64,000 nucleotides of DNA from Pseudoalteromonas sp. UG3-2. Its GTDB lineage: Bacteria; Pseudomonadota; Gammaproteobacteria; Enterobacterales; Alteromonadaceae. Positions 1 through 11,506 of the stretch are shown here, piece after piece. Positions within the stretch are counted from its first letter, which is position 1; each line of letters opens with the position of its first letter. Location of the stretch: positions 3,136,001-3,200,000 of the forward strand of contig NZ_JAWLJU010000002.1 in the NCBI RefSeq assembly GCF_037120705.1, given 5' to 3'. Below the pieces are notes generated by a model that saw only the letters and a list, made by a program, of their open reading frames with translations, made no database searches and was not told the DNA's origin. Position numbers and translations under genes: made by a program.

Positions 1-1
1 C

Positions 2-1472
<1,471 letters not shown>

Positions 1473-1498
1473 TCTTATCGAGTAACTTGATACATTCT

Positions 1499-1521
1499 GC
1501 CCGCATACAGCGGGCTTTTTA
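1499..1521 (+). terminator. Rho-independent terminator of kdsA
   Basis: Six-base GC stem GCCCGC (1499-1504) and GCGGGC (1510-1515), loop ATACA, followed by TTTTTAT. Confidence 0.85.
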
Positions 1522-1534
1522 TAGGCATGAATGA

Positions 1535-2440
1535 ATGTCACGAAGACTACCACCATTAAATGCATTAAAAGCCTTTGAGGCAGCAGCACGACATTTGAGC
1601 TTTACCAAAGCAGCAGAAGAGTTGTATGTTACTCAGGCCGCGGTGAGTCATCAAATAAAAACCCTCGAAGAGCACTTGGGTCTAAAGCTTTTTTTACGTA
1701 AAAACCGCTCCTTGCTTCTAACCGAAGAAGGCCAGGGTTACTTTTTAGATATTAAAGACATCTTCTCGCAGTTAGTGGATGCCACTGAAAAGTTGTTAGC
1801 GCGAGGCGCGAAAGGGTCATTAACGGTAAGTCTCACACCAAGCTTCGCAATTCAATGGTTAGTGCCTAGGCTCAGTAAATTTAACGAGCTTCACCCAGAA
1901 ATAGATGTCCGAATTAAAGCACAAGACTACGATGATAACTCGCTGACTGACGACGTTGATGTTGCCATTTATTATGGCCGTGGTAACTGGAATGGGGTGC
2001 AAAAACATAAGCTACATACCGAGTATCTGGTGCCTTTATGTAGTCCATTTTTGCTGACCGGTCCGAAACCGCTTAACCAACCAAGCGACCTAGCTCAGCA
2101 CACGTTATTGCACGATACCACTCGGCGTGCTTGGAAAGCTTGGATGAAAACGGCGGGGGTGCGCAACGTTGCGGTCAATACCGGGCCTATATTCAGCCAC
2201 TATTCGATGGTGTTACAAGCGGCCATTCATGGTCAAGGTGTGGCCTTGGGTAATAGTGTGTTAGCCAAGCCCGATATTGATGCTGGGCGCTTAGTGATCC
2301 CATTTAGTCATCATTTAGAAAGTAAAAATGCCTATTACTTGGTGTTTCGAGAAGCGCAAGCTGAGTTAGGTAAAATTGTGTCCTTTAAAGATTGGATGCT
2401 CGATATGGTAGAACAGGAACAAGAGTTAAATAGTTTATGA
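1535..2440 (+). CDS. gcvA: LysR-family regulator, GcvA type
   Basis: A 301-residue LysR-type transcription factor. The N-terminal winged helix-turn-helix (about residues 6-65) carries LNALKAFEAAARHLSFTKAA and VTQAAVSHQIKTLEE, which is very close to GcvA, the glycine-cleavage-system regulator. The effector-binding domain occupies about residues 90-295. The order gcvA-ygdD-rlmM is conserved in enterobacteria and supports the assignment, although the gcv genes themselves are not in the window. Its stop codon overlaps the start of the hydrolase gene by 4 bp (ATGA), indicating translational coupling. Confidence 0.85.
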   Translation: MSRRLPPLNALKAFEAAARHLSFTKAAEELYVTQAAVSHQIKTLEEHLGLKLFLRKNRSLLLTEEGQGYFLDIKDIFSQLVDATEKLLARGAKGSLTVSLTPSFAIQWLVPRLSKFNELHPEIDVRIKAQDYDDNSLTDDVDVAIYYGRGNWNGVQKHKLHTEYLVPLCSPFLLTGPKPLNQPSDLAQHTLLHDTTRRAWKAWMKTAGVRNVAVNTGPIFSHYSMVLQAAIHGQGVALGNSVLAKPDIDAGRLVIPFSHHLESKNAYYLVFREAQAELGKIVSFKDWMLDMVEQEQELNSL

Positions 2441-3075
2441 GCACAGTAAGTATTGAATGGCACAAGTGCACTAATCCCATCGCCCAGTTTATTTTTGCCC
2501 ATGGTGCTGGCGCAGGCAGTGACAGTGATTTTATGCAAGACATGGCAAAAAAGCTGGCAGCTTGCGATATTCAGGTGGGACTGTTCGACTTTGAATATAT
2601 GCAACAAGCGAAGCGCGAAGGCAAAAAGCGCCCACCTGAACGGGCACCTAAGTTGTTAGCCTATTATGATGCCGTGCTAGCGCAAGCCGACCCTAAGCTG
2701 CCTTTGTTTATTGGTGGTAAGTCGATGGGTGGGCGTATGGCTTCTATGCTAGCTTGTGACACCTCGTCACCCGTGGCCGGTGTGCTGGCCTTTGGCTACC
2801 CATTTCACCCTCCTGGAAAGCCAGATAAGCTGAGAACTGAACATTTTGCGCAATTACCTTGTCCTTTTCTTATTCTTCAAGGAGAACGAGACACTTTTGG
2901 TAACCGCACCGAAGTTGAAGCCATGACACTGCCGACAACGCTTAATATCAAGTGGCTTAAAGATGGTGACCACTCACTCAAACCACGTAAAGTCAGCGGC
3001 GTTAGCGAGGATGAGAGCCGAGCCAATGCAGCGACCATGGCGGCCAGCTTTATTAAGGAGCAAGTGCATGGCTAA
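2437..3075 (+). CDS. KANL3/Tex30-type alpha/beta hydrolase
   Basis: A 212-residue soluble protein with an alpha/beta-hydrolase fold. It has an oxyanion-type FAHGAGAGSDSDFM near residues 20-33, the nucleophile elbow GGKSMGGRMA (Ser near residue 95), a later LILQGERDTFG holding the probable acidic residue, and DGDHSLKPR with the probable catalytic His. This matches the KANL3/Tex30-like (dienelactone-hydrolase-like) group, whose substrate is not known. It is sandwiched between gcvA and ygdD with overlaps at both ends, so it is probably part of one transcript. No substrate is proposed. Confidence 0.8.
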   Translation: MSTVSIEWHKCTNPIAQFIFAHGAGAGSDSDFMQDMAKKLAACDIQVGLFDFEYMQQAKREGKKRPPERAPKLLAYYDAVLAQADPKLPLFIGGKSMGGRMASMLACDTSSPVAGVLAFGYPFHPPGKPDKLRTEHFAQLPCPFLILQGERDTFGNRTEVEAMTLPTTLNIKWLKDGDHSLKPRKVSGVSEDESRANAATMAASFIKEQVHG

Positions 3076-3436
3076 GCTCTATCTTATTCTTGGTAGCCTA
3101 CTGTGTTTGCTATCTGTGGTGCTAGGAGCATTTGCAGCACACGGCCTAAAAGGTCGTTTAAGTGAGTATGGCCAAGCAATATTCAATACCGCGGCGCACT
3201 ATCAAATGACTCACGGCGTAGCCATTATTGTGGTCGCTCTGTTGCTAAAATGGGGTGTCAAAGTGCAATTGGCCGGGAGCTTTTTCTTTGCTGGGGTGAT
3301 GCTTTTTAGTGGCAGCCTGTATTTACTCGCACTCACTTCATGGAAGTGGCTTGGCCCTGTAACGCCGATTGGCGGAGTCTGTTTTATTGTCGGCTGGGTG
3401 ATCCTCATTGTGCAAATCTATAAATCCTCATTCTAA
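3068..3436 (+). CDS. ygdD: DUF423 small membrane protein (YgdD)
   Basis: A 122-residue inner-membrane protein with about four hydrophobic helices and the family motif LGAFAAHGLKGRL near the N terminus. The open frame extends upstream to 2963, but family members start at MxKxYL, so the ATG at 3068 is chosen; it lies 8 bp inside the hydrolase gene and follows a GGAG site within it. Function is unknown. The gene is conserved next to rlmM in enterobacteria. Confidence 0.85.
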   Translation: MAKLYLILGSLLCLLSVVLGAFAAHGLKGRLSEYGQAIFNTAAHYQMTHGVAIIVVALLLKWGVKVQLAGSFFFAGVMLFSGSLYLLALTSWKWLGPVTPIGGVCFIVGWVILIVQIYKSSF

Positions 3437-3445
3437 GAGAGTCTA

Positions 3446-4531
3446 ATGTCGAGTATCGTGATTTATTGTCGCAGTGGCTTTGAAAGTGACGCCGCTGCAG
3501 AAATTAACCATTACGCCGCCCAACATGGTGTCGGTGGTTACGTAAAAGCAAAGCCCAACACGGCTTTTATTACTTTTGAATGCTTTAATGCCGACGACGC
3601 TGAAGCATTAACAAAGAAAATAGACTTCAAAAAGCTGGTGTTTGCTAGACAGTGGTTTGTTGGCCAGCTGCTTACTGATATGCCGGTGGCGGATCGCGTT
3701 AGTGTGATTAAAGAGGCAGTAACAGACTTTCCTCTGTGTGGCGAGTTACGGGTTGAAACGCCCGATACCAACCAAGGCAAAGAGCTGTCTAAGTTCTGTA
3801 AAAAGTTTTCTACACCATTGGCAAAGTCTCTGGAAAAACACAATAAGCTTACGCGCGCAATTAAAACCGCTAAGCCGGTACTGCACGTGCTCTTTTTAGC
3901 TAATAATACCGCCTACGTTGGCTATTCGTTTAGCGATAATAACTCACCATTTTTTATGGGGATCCCACGCTTAAGAATGCCCGCCGATGCCCCAAGCCGC
4001 TCAACACTCAAGTTAGACGAAGCATTCCATGTGTTTGTTAGTAAAGAGCAACAAGAGCTACGTGTGCGCCCAGGTATGCGTGCTGTCGATTTAGGGGCTT
4101 GCCCAGGCGGCTGGACTTATCAGTTGGTACGCCGTGGTATGTTTGTCGCTGCCATCGATAATGGCCCCATGAATGATGACTTGATGGAAAGCGGTCAGGT
4201 TAAACACTTTACCGAAGATGGCTTCAAATACCGCCCCGAGAAACGCAACATTGATTGGTTAGTGTGTGACATGGTGGAAAAACCAAGCCGAGTGGCCAAC
4301 TTAATGATCGATTGGATTGTTAATGCTTACACCAAAGAGCTTATTTTTAACCTCAAACTGCCGATGAAAAAGCGTTTTGACAGCGTCTATGAGTGCCTGA
4401 CGTTAACCCATGAAGAGTTGCAGAAGTATGGCGTAGATTATGAAATTCAAGCCAAGCACCTCTACCATGACCGTGAGGAAGTAACGGTACACATTAACGT
4501 ACTAAAGGTACCGCAAAGCCTTTATAGTTAA
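3446..4531 (+). CDS. rlmM: 23S rRNA 2'-O-ribose C2498 methyltransferase
   Basis: A 361-residue protein matching RlmM, which methylates the ribose 2'-OH of C2498 in 23S rRNA using S-adenosylmethionine. The N-terminal half is the THUMP-like RNA-binding part. The C-terminal half is a Rossmann methyltransferase with AVDLGACPGGWTYQLV (SAM binding, about residues 215-230), VAAIDNGPMN and LVCDMVEKP. It lies in the conserved gcvA-ygdD-rlmM neighbourhood. The perfect 10-bp hairpin ATGAAGCGGC/GCCGCTTCAT at 4556-4578 follows its stop and overlaps the end of the convergent symporter gene. Confidence 0.94.
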   Translation: MSSIVIYCRSGFESDAAAEINHYAAQHGVGGYVKAKPNTAFITFECFNADDAEALTKKIDFKKLVFARQWFVGQLLTDMPVADRVSVIKEAVTDFPLCGELRVETPDTNQGKELSKFCKKFSTPLAKSLEKHNKLTRAIKTAKPVLHVLFLANNTAYVGYSFSDNNSPFFMGIPRLRMPADAPSRSTLKLDEAFHVFVSKEQQELRVRPGMRAVDLGACPGGWTYQLVRRGMFVAAIDNGPMNDDLMESGQVKHFTEDGFKYRPEKRNIDWLVCDMVEKPSRVANLMIDWIVNAYTKELIFNLKLPMKKRFDSVYECLTLTHEELQKYGVDYEIQAKHLYHDREEVTVHINVLKVPQSLYS

Positions 4532-4564
4532 TAATCAGGGCCTTTAAAAGGCCTCATGAAGCGG

Positions 4565-5923
4565 CTATGCCGCTTCATCCTGATGTTTTTGTTTTAACAA
4601 CCGGCTGGTTACCGTGCCTGCCGTCATCGAGCCCGACACGTTTAACGCAGTTCTCGCCATATCAATCAATGGCTCAATAGAGATAAGCAATGCCGCAATG
4701 GTCACAGGCAAGCCCATGGCTGGAAGCACCACTAAAGCCGCGAAGGTCGCACCGCCGCCAACTCCTGCGATACCAAATGAGCTAATCGCCACCATGGCCA
4801 CCAAAGAGATAATAAAATCAATAGCAAAGGGATCCACACCAACGGTAGGAGCCACCATCACGGCTAACATTGCCGGGTAAATCCCTGCACACCCATTTTG
4901 ACCGATGGTGGCGCCAAACGAGGCCGACAGGTTGGCTATGGCAGGGGGGACTTTGAGCTTTTCAATTTGCGCTTCCACATTTAACGGTATGGTGGCAGCA
5001 GAGCTTCTTGAAGTAAATGCAAAGGTCAGCACCGGCCATATTTTTTGGAAGAACTGCTTGGGGTTTTCACCCACTAAAGTGATCAGCATACCATGCACCA
5101 CAAACATCATTAGAATGGCGACATAGGAAGCGATAATAAAGCCCAATAAGCTGATAATATCGGCCATACTAGAAGTGGCAATCACTTTGGTCATCAGTCC
5201 AGCAACGCCATACGGAGTCAGGGCAATGATCATGCGTACTAAACGTAAGACGGTGGCCTGTGCTGCCTCTACGGCGTTTCTGATGGTGCCACTGAGTGCC
5301 GACTCCTCAATGATTGCGCGACGGGCTGCAATGCCAGTTAACACGCCAAAAATAACCACTGCGATAATAGAGGTAGAACGCTCGCCAGTTAAATCGGCAA
5401 ACGGATTAGTGGGAATAAAGCTCAGTAGCATCTGAGGAATAGTTAAATCGGCCACTTTGGTGGCGCGCTCTTCTAACACCGCGATGCGAGCCGTTTCTCT
5501 TGCCCCTTCCACTAAACCGGCTGCACTTAAGCCAAACGCTTGAGTAATAAAGATACCAATCAGTGCAGCAATGGCCGTGGTAATGACTAAAATAGAGATG
5601 GTGACAAAGGAGATTTTGCCCAACGAGCCTTGATTATCCAGCTTTACCACAGCGGCAATCATAGACACTAACACCAGCGGCATGATCACCATTTTTAAGA
5701 GGTTAACATAGCCACTGCCAACCACGGCAATCCAGTCTAAAATGCTTTGTTTTGTGGCAACATCGCCAGCAAAAATAAACTGTAGCCCTAAGCCAAATAA
5801 GCTACCCCCCACCAAGCCTAATAAAACGGTCTTGGATAACGTCTCCGTGCGTCTTTGAACTCGATACAAACCAAACAATAAAAGCGCAAATACCACAAGC
5901 GCGGCAACAACAGCAAAAAACAT
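4565..5923 (-). CDS. tcyP: L-cystine / dicarboxylate-type cation symporter (TcyP-like)
   Basis: A 452-residue membrane protein of the sodium:dicarboxylate (DAACS) symporter family with about eight transmembrane segments and the re-entrant-loop signatures TSRSSAATIPLN and GATIGQNGCAGIYPAM. The sequence most resembles the YdjN/TcyP branch, which imports L-cystine. The family is clear; the substrate is inferred from resemblance. It is a single gene transcribed toward rlmM and has its own upstream region (5924-6089). Confidence 0.85.
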   Translation of the reverse strand: MFFAVVAALVVFALLLFGLYRVQRRTETLSKTVLLGLVGGSLFGLGLQFIFAGDVATKQSILDWIAVVGSGYVNLLKMVIMPLVLVSMIAAVVKLDNQGSLGKISFVTISILVITTAIAALIGIFITQAFGLSAAGLVEGARETARIAVLEERATKVADLTIPQMLLSFIPTNPFADLTGERSTSIIAVVIFGVLTGIAARRAIIEESALSGTIRNAVEAAQATVLRLVRMIIALTPYGVAGLMTKVIATSSMADIISLLGFIIASYVAILMMFVVHGMLITLVGENPKQFFQKIWPVLTFAFTSRSSAATIPLNVEAQIEKLKVPPAIANLSASFGATIGQNGCAGIYPAMLAVMVAPTVGVDPFAIDFIISLVAMVAISSFGIAGVGGGATFAALVVLPAMGLPVTIAALLISIEPLIDMARTALNVSGSMTAGTVTSRLLKQKHQDEAA

Positions 5924-6089
5924 TCACATACCCGTTGAGTAACTGGAAAATAACGCGCAACTATAGTGCTTTTTAGACCGAGAAAAAAATACTCTTCGGT
6001 CATGCGTTAGAACAAAAGGTTATGAATAAAAGTGTAAGTAAATAGGGCTGCTACCGGTCGGCGCAGCGAATACAGTCTGAGTATAAATG

Positions 6090-6758
6090 CTAAAAAGGCA
6101 CAGGGGCTGTAAAAGTCATGCTAGCACCGCTGGTTGGATGGGTTATTTGAAGCCACTCGGCGTGGAGCTGCAACCTTGAAGCAGCGGCCAAAGCGGAGCC
6201 TGTGGCGTAAAGCCTATCACCTAAAATAGCATGGCCTAAAGACAACATATGGACACGCAGCTGATGTGAGCGCCCAGTGATAGGCGTGAGTTTTACTCGA
6301 GTTGCCGCATCTTCGTAGGCAATGACTTCATAATGGGTCAGTGATGGTTTACCGGTTTCATGACACACCATTTGTTTCGGGCGGTTAGGCCAGTCGCAAA
6401 TAAGCGGTAAATCAACAGATCCTGTGGCTGGTGCTAAACGGCCCGCTACTCGAGCCACGTAGCCCTTTTTAGTTAAGCGGTCTTGAAACTGAATACTCAA
6501 GTCGCGGTGTGCCTGTTTGTGCATGGCCAGGCAAAGTACTCCTGACGTGGCCATATCTAAGCGATGTACTATTTTAGCATTAGGATAGACGTAATTGACG
6601 CGTGCAATGGCGCTGTCCCAATGCTTGGGGTCTTTACCGGGGACGGTTAATAAGCCACTGGGCTTGTTGAGCACTAAGATGTCCTCATCTTGGTAAAGAA
6701 TATCAAGGTAAGGGTCGCTTGGGGGGGCGTAATTCAGTAACACAACGGGCCTCGTCAA
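6090..6758 (-). CDS. rluA: Dual-specificity rRNA/tRNA pseudouridine synthase
   Basis: A 222-residue pseudouridine synthase without an S4 domain, which fits RluA (23S rRNA U746 and tRNA U32). The catalytic motif is KIVHRLDMATSGVL, with the active-site Asp. Supporting motifs are LVLNKPSGLLTVPG and TPITGRSHQLRVHM. It lies 85 bp downstream of rapA on the same strand, the same arrangement as in enterobacteria. Confidence 0.93.
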   Translation of the reverse strand: MTRPVVLLNYAPPSDPYLDILYQDEDILVLNKPSGLLTVPGKDPKHWDSAIARVNYVYPNAKIVHRLDMATSGVLCLAMHKQAHRDLSIQFQDRLTKKGYVARVAGRLAPATGSVDLPLICDWPNRPKQMVCHETGKPSLTHYEVIAYEDAATRVKLTPITGRSHQLRVHMLSLGHAILGDRLYATGSALAAASRLQLHAEWLQITHPTSGASMTFTAPVPF

Positions 6759-6843
6759 AATAGAACCACGGCATTGTAACTCAATGCCGTGTTACAGGGT
6801 AGGCAATCAACAATGGCAGCATTGACTGCTGCCGCGGTTTTAA

Positions 6844-9741
6844 TTATTGGTTTGATACCACAATCAAACGTATGGCATCCAACTTCAACTGCGCTTTTTC
6901 AATGTGTGTGGTGAGTTGCTCGCGCTGTTTATCAAACACCTGAATTTCTTCATCACGAATATTCGGGTTGATTGCTTTTAATGCTTGTAAACGCACTTGC
7001 TCATCGCCAAGCTGTTTTTGCATGTTGCTTAAGGCTTGGTTTTTGATGTCTTCAAGGGTTGCTTGTGCCAACTCATCGGCGCTGCTGATCAATGGATGAA
7101 TGGCAGTTTGTAAGGCATTAACAAGTTTACTTGCTGTTTGCCTACCCACAGCTGATAGCTGCTGGTTGAAAGCATCAAACGCGACGTTGTCGGCCAAGTT
7201 ATTACCGCCTTTATCCATGAGCACACGAATTGGCGTTGGTGGTAAAAAGCGACCCATTTGCAACGCTTTCGGCGCCGAGGTTTCAGCAACAAAAATAAGC
7301 TCAACAAAGAAGGTACCCACTGGCAACTTATTGTTTTTTAATAATGCCACCGAGGCACAACCAAAATCATCGTTGCAGATCATATCGAACACCCCACTGA
7401 CCATAGGATGATCCCAACTAATAAATTGGGCATCTTCTTGTGATAACGCAGTATGGCGGTCGAAGGTCACTGTGATCCCTTCGTCTTTTAAACCTGGGAA
7501 AGAGGGATTGAGCATGTGCTCTGTGGGTTTGAGAATAATGGTATTCTCGCCCTTGTCTTCTTGATTGACACCAAAGATATCAAAGACATTGATCATGTAA
7601 CCCGGTAACACCACATCGTTATCAAGGGCTTCTATTTCAGCGGCAATATGCTCTGACTTGCCGTGGCCACTGGAGTGCAGCTCTAGTAGGCGGTCACGAC
7701 CTTGTTCCATTTTCTGACGCAGCCGTTTATTCTCTACCGCAGCTTGCTGTAATAAAGGCTCTAACGCTTCTTCATCACAATTATGCTGGGCGATCAGCTC
7801 CAATAGTTCATCAGCAAAAGATTGATACAATAACTGACCTGTGGTGCTGGTATTTTCAAACGCATCTAGGCCCTCGTGGTACCAACGTAATAACACTTCC
7901 TGAGCCGTACTTTCAAAGTAAGGAACATGAATATTAATATCATGTTGTTGCCCGATGCGGTCTAAACGACCAATACGTTGTTCTAATAAATCCGGATTAA
8001 GCGGTAAATCAAACAACACTAAGTGATGAGAAAACTGAAAGTTACGGCCCTCTGAGCCGATTTCAGAACACAGCAATACTTGCGCGCTGTCAAACTCATC
8101 GGCAAAGAAGGCGGCGGCACGGTCGCGCTCAATAATAGACATGCCTTCGTGGAATACAGCCGCTTTTATTGCCTCTCGCTCCCTCAGAGTTTGCTCCAAG
8201 CTAATAGCGGTTTCTGCTTTGGCACAGATGAGTAACACTTTTTCTTGCTTTAACTCTTTGAGTTTTGCGATGAGCCACTCAACTCGTGGGTCAAACTGAG
8301 TCCAGCCACTGCCTTCGCCTTCAAACTCTTGGAAGATTTTTTCAGGGAATAGGGCCCTTACTGCACTGTACTCTGGGCTTTGGATGCCACCAATATTGCC
8401 CATTACCGACATCGCCGTTTTGTATTGCTTAGGCAAGGCCACAGGGTATGAATGTAGATGACGGCTAGGGTAACCGCTAATGCCACTGCGGCTGTTTCTA
8501 AATAAAATGCGCCCAGTACCATGGCGGTCCAGTAGCATCGACAAAATTTCCTGCTTGGCTTGCTCGTTGCCAGCTTGTGCCGCGGCCAAAATGGCACTGA
8601 TGTCAGTTTCTTTTAATAGCTCAATTAAGGTTTGCTCAGCCTCAGCATCAAGTTTTTTATCTTGTAATAAGTGATTGGCGGCTTCCGCGACTTCTTTATA
8701 GTGGCTTTCCTCTTCGACAAAGACATCGTAGTCATAAAAGCGGTCGGGGTCGAGTAACTGTAAGCGCGCAAAATGGCTACGGTGTCCTAACTGATCTGGT
8801 GTTGCGGTCAGTAGGATCAAACCAGGAATATCCTGAGAAAGCTCAGCAATGCGCTGATACTCAGTACTCGCTTGCGTCTCGGTTACCGTTAGGTGGTGGG
8901 CTTCATCGACAATCAACAAGTCCCAATCAGCTAAGGTGGCTTGTTCAAACCAGCGTCGCTTCTTAGTTATAAACTCCAAGCTAACTAATACCAGTTGCTC
9001 GGTTTCAAAGACATTTTCGGCATCGGCGTAGGCTTCACTGCAGCGCTCTTCATCAAAAATAGAAAAGGCCAAGTTAAAGCGTCGCAACATTTCTACCAGC
9101 CACTGGTGTTGCAAGCTTTCTGGCACCACAATTAGCACACGGTTAGCACGACCAGATAACACTTGCTGGTGCAGGATCATGCCTGCTTCAATGGTTTTAC
9201 CTAAGCCCACTTCGTCAGAAAGCAGCACTCTCGGTGCAAAGCGTTTACCTACTTCATCGGCAATATAAAGTTGGTGTGGGATTAAGCTGGCGCGCTGACC
9301 CACTAACCCTTTAAGGTGTGATTGCTCTTTAGCAAATTGATGCTGCCAAGTTTGGTAACGCAGCGTGTAACGATCAAAGCGGTCAACTTGACCGGCGAAC
9401 AAGCGGTCTTGTGGCTTGTTGAATTTAATAAAGTGGTCCAAGAACGTTTCTTTAAATGACGCTGGCTCACCAGTGTCGACGCGAGTGCCGTGGTAGCAAA
9501 ACAGGCCATTTTGCTCTTCGATGTCAGCCACCTCTAGCTCCCATTCCTCAACGTGGCGAATGGTATCTCCTGGGTTGAACACAACCCGAGTAACAGGTGC
9601 CTCTTGAGCTGAATAAACACGGTTTTCTCCGCTTGCGGGGAATAAAATAGTGACCTGACGCCCTTCAAGCGCCACGATGGTTCCCAATCCTAAATCTGAT
9701 TCCGTATCGCTGATCCAGCGTTGGCCTAAGGAAAAGTTCAT
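6844..9741 (-). CDS. rapA: RNA polymerase-recycling ATPase RapA (HepA)
   Basis: A 965-residue Swi2/Snf2-type ATPase that binds core RNA polymerase and promotes its recycling. It starts MNFSLGQRWISDTESDLGLG, the typical RapA N-terminal Tudor-like region. Helicase motifs in order are LSDEVGLGKTIEAGM (Walker A, about residues 174-188), LLIVDEAHHLTVT (DEAH box), LLTATPDQLG, and in the second lobe SEIGSEGRNFQF and QRIGRLDRIGQ. Length matches the family (about 968). It is followed by rluA. Confidence 0.97.
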   Translation of the reverse strand: MNFSLGQRWISDTESDLGLGTIVALEGRQVTILFPASGENRVYSAQEAPVTRVVFNPGDTIRHVEEWELEVADIEEQNGLFCYHGTRVDTGEPASFKETFLDHFIKFNKPQDRLFAGQVDRFDRYTLRYQTWQHQFAKEQSHLKGLVGQRASLIPHQLYIADEVGKRFAPRVLLSDEVGLGKTIEAGMILHQQVLSGRANRVLIVVPESLQHQWLVEMLRRFNLAFSIFDEERCSEAYADAENVFETEQLVLVSLEFITKKRRWFEQATLADWDLLIVDEAHHLTVTETQASTEYQRIAELSQDIPGLILLTATPDQLGHRSHFARLQLLDPDRFYDYDVFVEEESHYKEVAEAANHLLQDKKLDAEAEQTLIELLKETDISAILAAAQAGNEQAKQEILSMLLDRHGTGRILFRNSRSGISGYPSRHLHSYPVALPKQYKTAMSVMGNIGGIQSPEYSAVRALFPEKIFQEFEGEGSGWTQFDPRVEWLIAKLKELKQEKVLLICAKAETAISLEQTLREREAIKAAVFHEGMSIIERDRAAAFFADEFDSAQVLLCSEIGSEGRNFQFSHHLVLFDLPLNPDLLEQRIGRLDRIGQQHDINIHVPYFESTAQEVLLRWYHEGLDAFENTSTTGQLLYQSFADELLELIAQHNCDEEALEPLLQQAAVENKRLRQKMEQGRDRLLELHSSGHGKSEHIAAEIEALDNDVVLPGYMINVFDIFGVNQEDKGENTIILKPTEHMLNPSFPGLKDEGITVTFDRHTALSQEDAQFISWDHPMVSGVFDMICNDDFGCASVALLKNNKLPVGTFFVELIFVAETSAPKALQMGRFLPPTPIRVLMDKGGNNLADNVAFDAFNQQLSAVGRQTASKLVNALQTAIHPLISSADELAQATLEDIKNQALSNMQKQLGDEQVRLQALKAINPNIRDEEIQVFDKQREQLTTHIEKAQLKLDAIRLIVVSNQ

Positions 9742-10037
9742 GGTTGTCTCGTCTAAGCAGAAAAAAGGCGGCTATGTTACCTATTCACGTGGCTTTGTTC
9801 AACTTAAAACCGTGCGCTGTTAATACCTCTATTAGGGTGCTGCAATTGGTTTTAAGCCTTTTGGCATGAAGCAGAGCAACTAGTTGTTTTTTATGGAATT
9901 GCAAGTCAATTTTTCTACTGTCATAAAAGCGACTTTTGTGACAAATAGACTAAACTTAGACTGTATCCACGAGCAACAAAGTAACCGCGTTGTTCATTGG
10001 GTATAGCATAATAATCTGTAAACAACAGGAATGCGCT
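9742..10037. other. Divergent intergenic region rapA / phoH-like
   Basis: About 296 bp separate the divergently transcribed rapA and PIN-PhoH genes and should hold both promoters. I see no long hairpin, repeat or convincing small gene. The frame of the PhoH gene is open back to 9990, but that extension lacks a good ribosome site. Confidence 0.5.
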
Positions 10038-11438
10038 ATGGTAAAACAAGACCAAGACCATAAAGTGTACGTGCTAGATACCAACGTACTGCTCCATGAA
10101 CCACTCGCTTATCTCTCCTTCCAAGAACATGATGTTGTCGTCCCCATGACCGTCCTTGAAGAGCTTGATCACATTAAAGACCGTAAGCGTGATGTTAGTC
10201 GAGATGCCAGAGTGGCCATTCGCGGACTTGATGATGTGCTGCGAGATGCCACACCAGAACAAATGCTAGAGGGGGTAGCGCTACCGACGTTAAAGTTAGA
10301 GAGCCATCGTACACCCAGTTCGGGTAAGTTGATCATCGTCAATGATCACCTCTTTCCAGATTCCATTTCGGGGTTGCCTGGGGACGAAAATGATCATCGT
10401 ATCATTAATAGTGCGGTTCATTTGCAAACTCAATATAGTGATAAAAAGGTGGTGTTGGTCACCAAAGACATTAATATGCGCCTTAAGGCCAAAGGGGCGG
10501 GGTTGAAGTATGTAGAAGACTATCGCACCGATCAGTTAATCGATGACATTGCTCTTCTCACCAGTGGTTTTAAGAAAGTCCCCGGTGATTTTTGGCAGCA
10601 CGTTGGCGAATGTCAGTCGCAACAAGAAGGCCGCTATACCATTCATGATGTACCTAAGTCCCTAGTGCCAGATGTTTTTAGTAACGAATATTTGATTGAT
10701 GATACCGAACATTTTGCCGCTCGAGTGGTAGGCTACGACGACCAGCATATTCGTTTAAAAGACCTCGGTGTTGAGCGCTTAATGCATCGTCAGGCGTGGG
10801 GGGTTAAGCCAAAGAACATCAACCAAGGCATGGCATTAGATGCGCTGTTAGATACCGACATTGAGCTGGTGATCCTGACCGGTCCGGCAGGGTGTGGTAA
10901 AACCCTATTAGCACTGGCCAGTGCCCTTGAAATGATCATTGAAAAGGGAATTTATGACAAGGTCATTGTCACCCGCAATACCCCTGAAATTGCTGAGAGC
11001 ATCGGTTTTTTACCGGGGACAGAGGAAGAGAAAATGGCCCCTTGGTTGGCGGCCATTACCGATACCCTCGAAGTGCTGCATAAACACGATGAAAGTCCTG
11101 TTACCAGTCGCAATTACATCATGGAAAAGGCCAACGTCCAGTTTAAGTCGGTGAATTTTATGCGCGGCCGCAGTATTCAAAATGCCGTGGTGATTTTAGA
11201 TGAAAGCCAAAACTTAACCGCATCGCAACTGAAGACCATTATTACCCGCTGTGGTGAAGGCACTAAGTTAATTTGTACCGGTAACTTGGCGCAAATAGAC
11301 AGTAACTATTTAACCCCAGTGACCTCTGGTTTAACTTATATTGTTGAACGTTTTAAACATTTTGAAGGCAGTGCCACGATTAACTTAAATGGAGTCGTCA
11401 GAAGTAGGCTGGCAAGTTTTGCTGAAGAGAATTTATAA
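10038..11438 (+). CDS. PIN-PhoH (PhoH2-like) ATPase/ribonuclease
   Basis: A 466-residue two-domain protein. The N-terminal PIN ribonuclease domain (about residues 8-150) starts KVYVLDTNVLLHEP and holds DHRIINSA and VLVTKDINMRLKAK, with acidic metal-binding residues. The C-terminal PhoH P-loop ATPase (about residues 240-460) carries LTGPAGCGKTLLALA (Walker A) and AVVILDESQNLT (Walker B). This architecture is known as PhoH2, an RNA helicase/ribonuclease in actinobacteria; its role in gammaproteobacteria is less clear. The ATG at 10038 (preceded by CAGGAA) is preferred to the upstream in-frame ATG at 9990. Confidence 0.88.
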   Translation: MVKQDQDHKVYVLDTNVLLHEPLAYLSFQEHDVVVPMTVLEELDHIKDRKRDVSRDARVAIRGLDDVLRDATPEQMLEGVALPTLKLESHRTPSSGKLIIVNDHLFPDSISGLPGDENDHRIINSAVHLQTQYSDKKVVLVTKDINMRLKAKGAGLKYVEDYRTDQLIDDIALLTSGFKKVPGDFWQHVGECQSQQEGRYTIHDVPKSLVPDVFSNEYLIDDTEHFAARVVGYDDQHIRLKDLGVERLMHRQAWGVKPKNINQGMALDALLDTDIELVILTGPAGCGKTLLALASALEMIIEKGIYDKVIVTRNTPEIAESIGFLPGTEEEKMAPWLAAITDTLEVLHKHDESPVTSRNYIMEKANVQFKSVNFMRGRSIQNAVVILDESQNLTASQLKTIITRCGEGTKLICTGNLAQIDSNYLTPVTSGLTYIVERFKHFEGSATINLNGVVRSRLASFAEENL

Positions 11439-11506
11439 CTTGCCTTGAATGAGTTGGCTCGTTACCCTTTATTTACAAATAGTAAAAAATGGGAACGAGC
11501 CACTTC

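Noticed and set aside
4556..4578. Perfect 10-bp hairpin as a terminator for rlmM
   Set aside because: The stem is strong, but no T-run follows on either strand and it overlaps the end of the convergent symporter gene, so it was not listed as a terminator.
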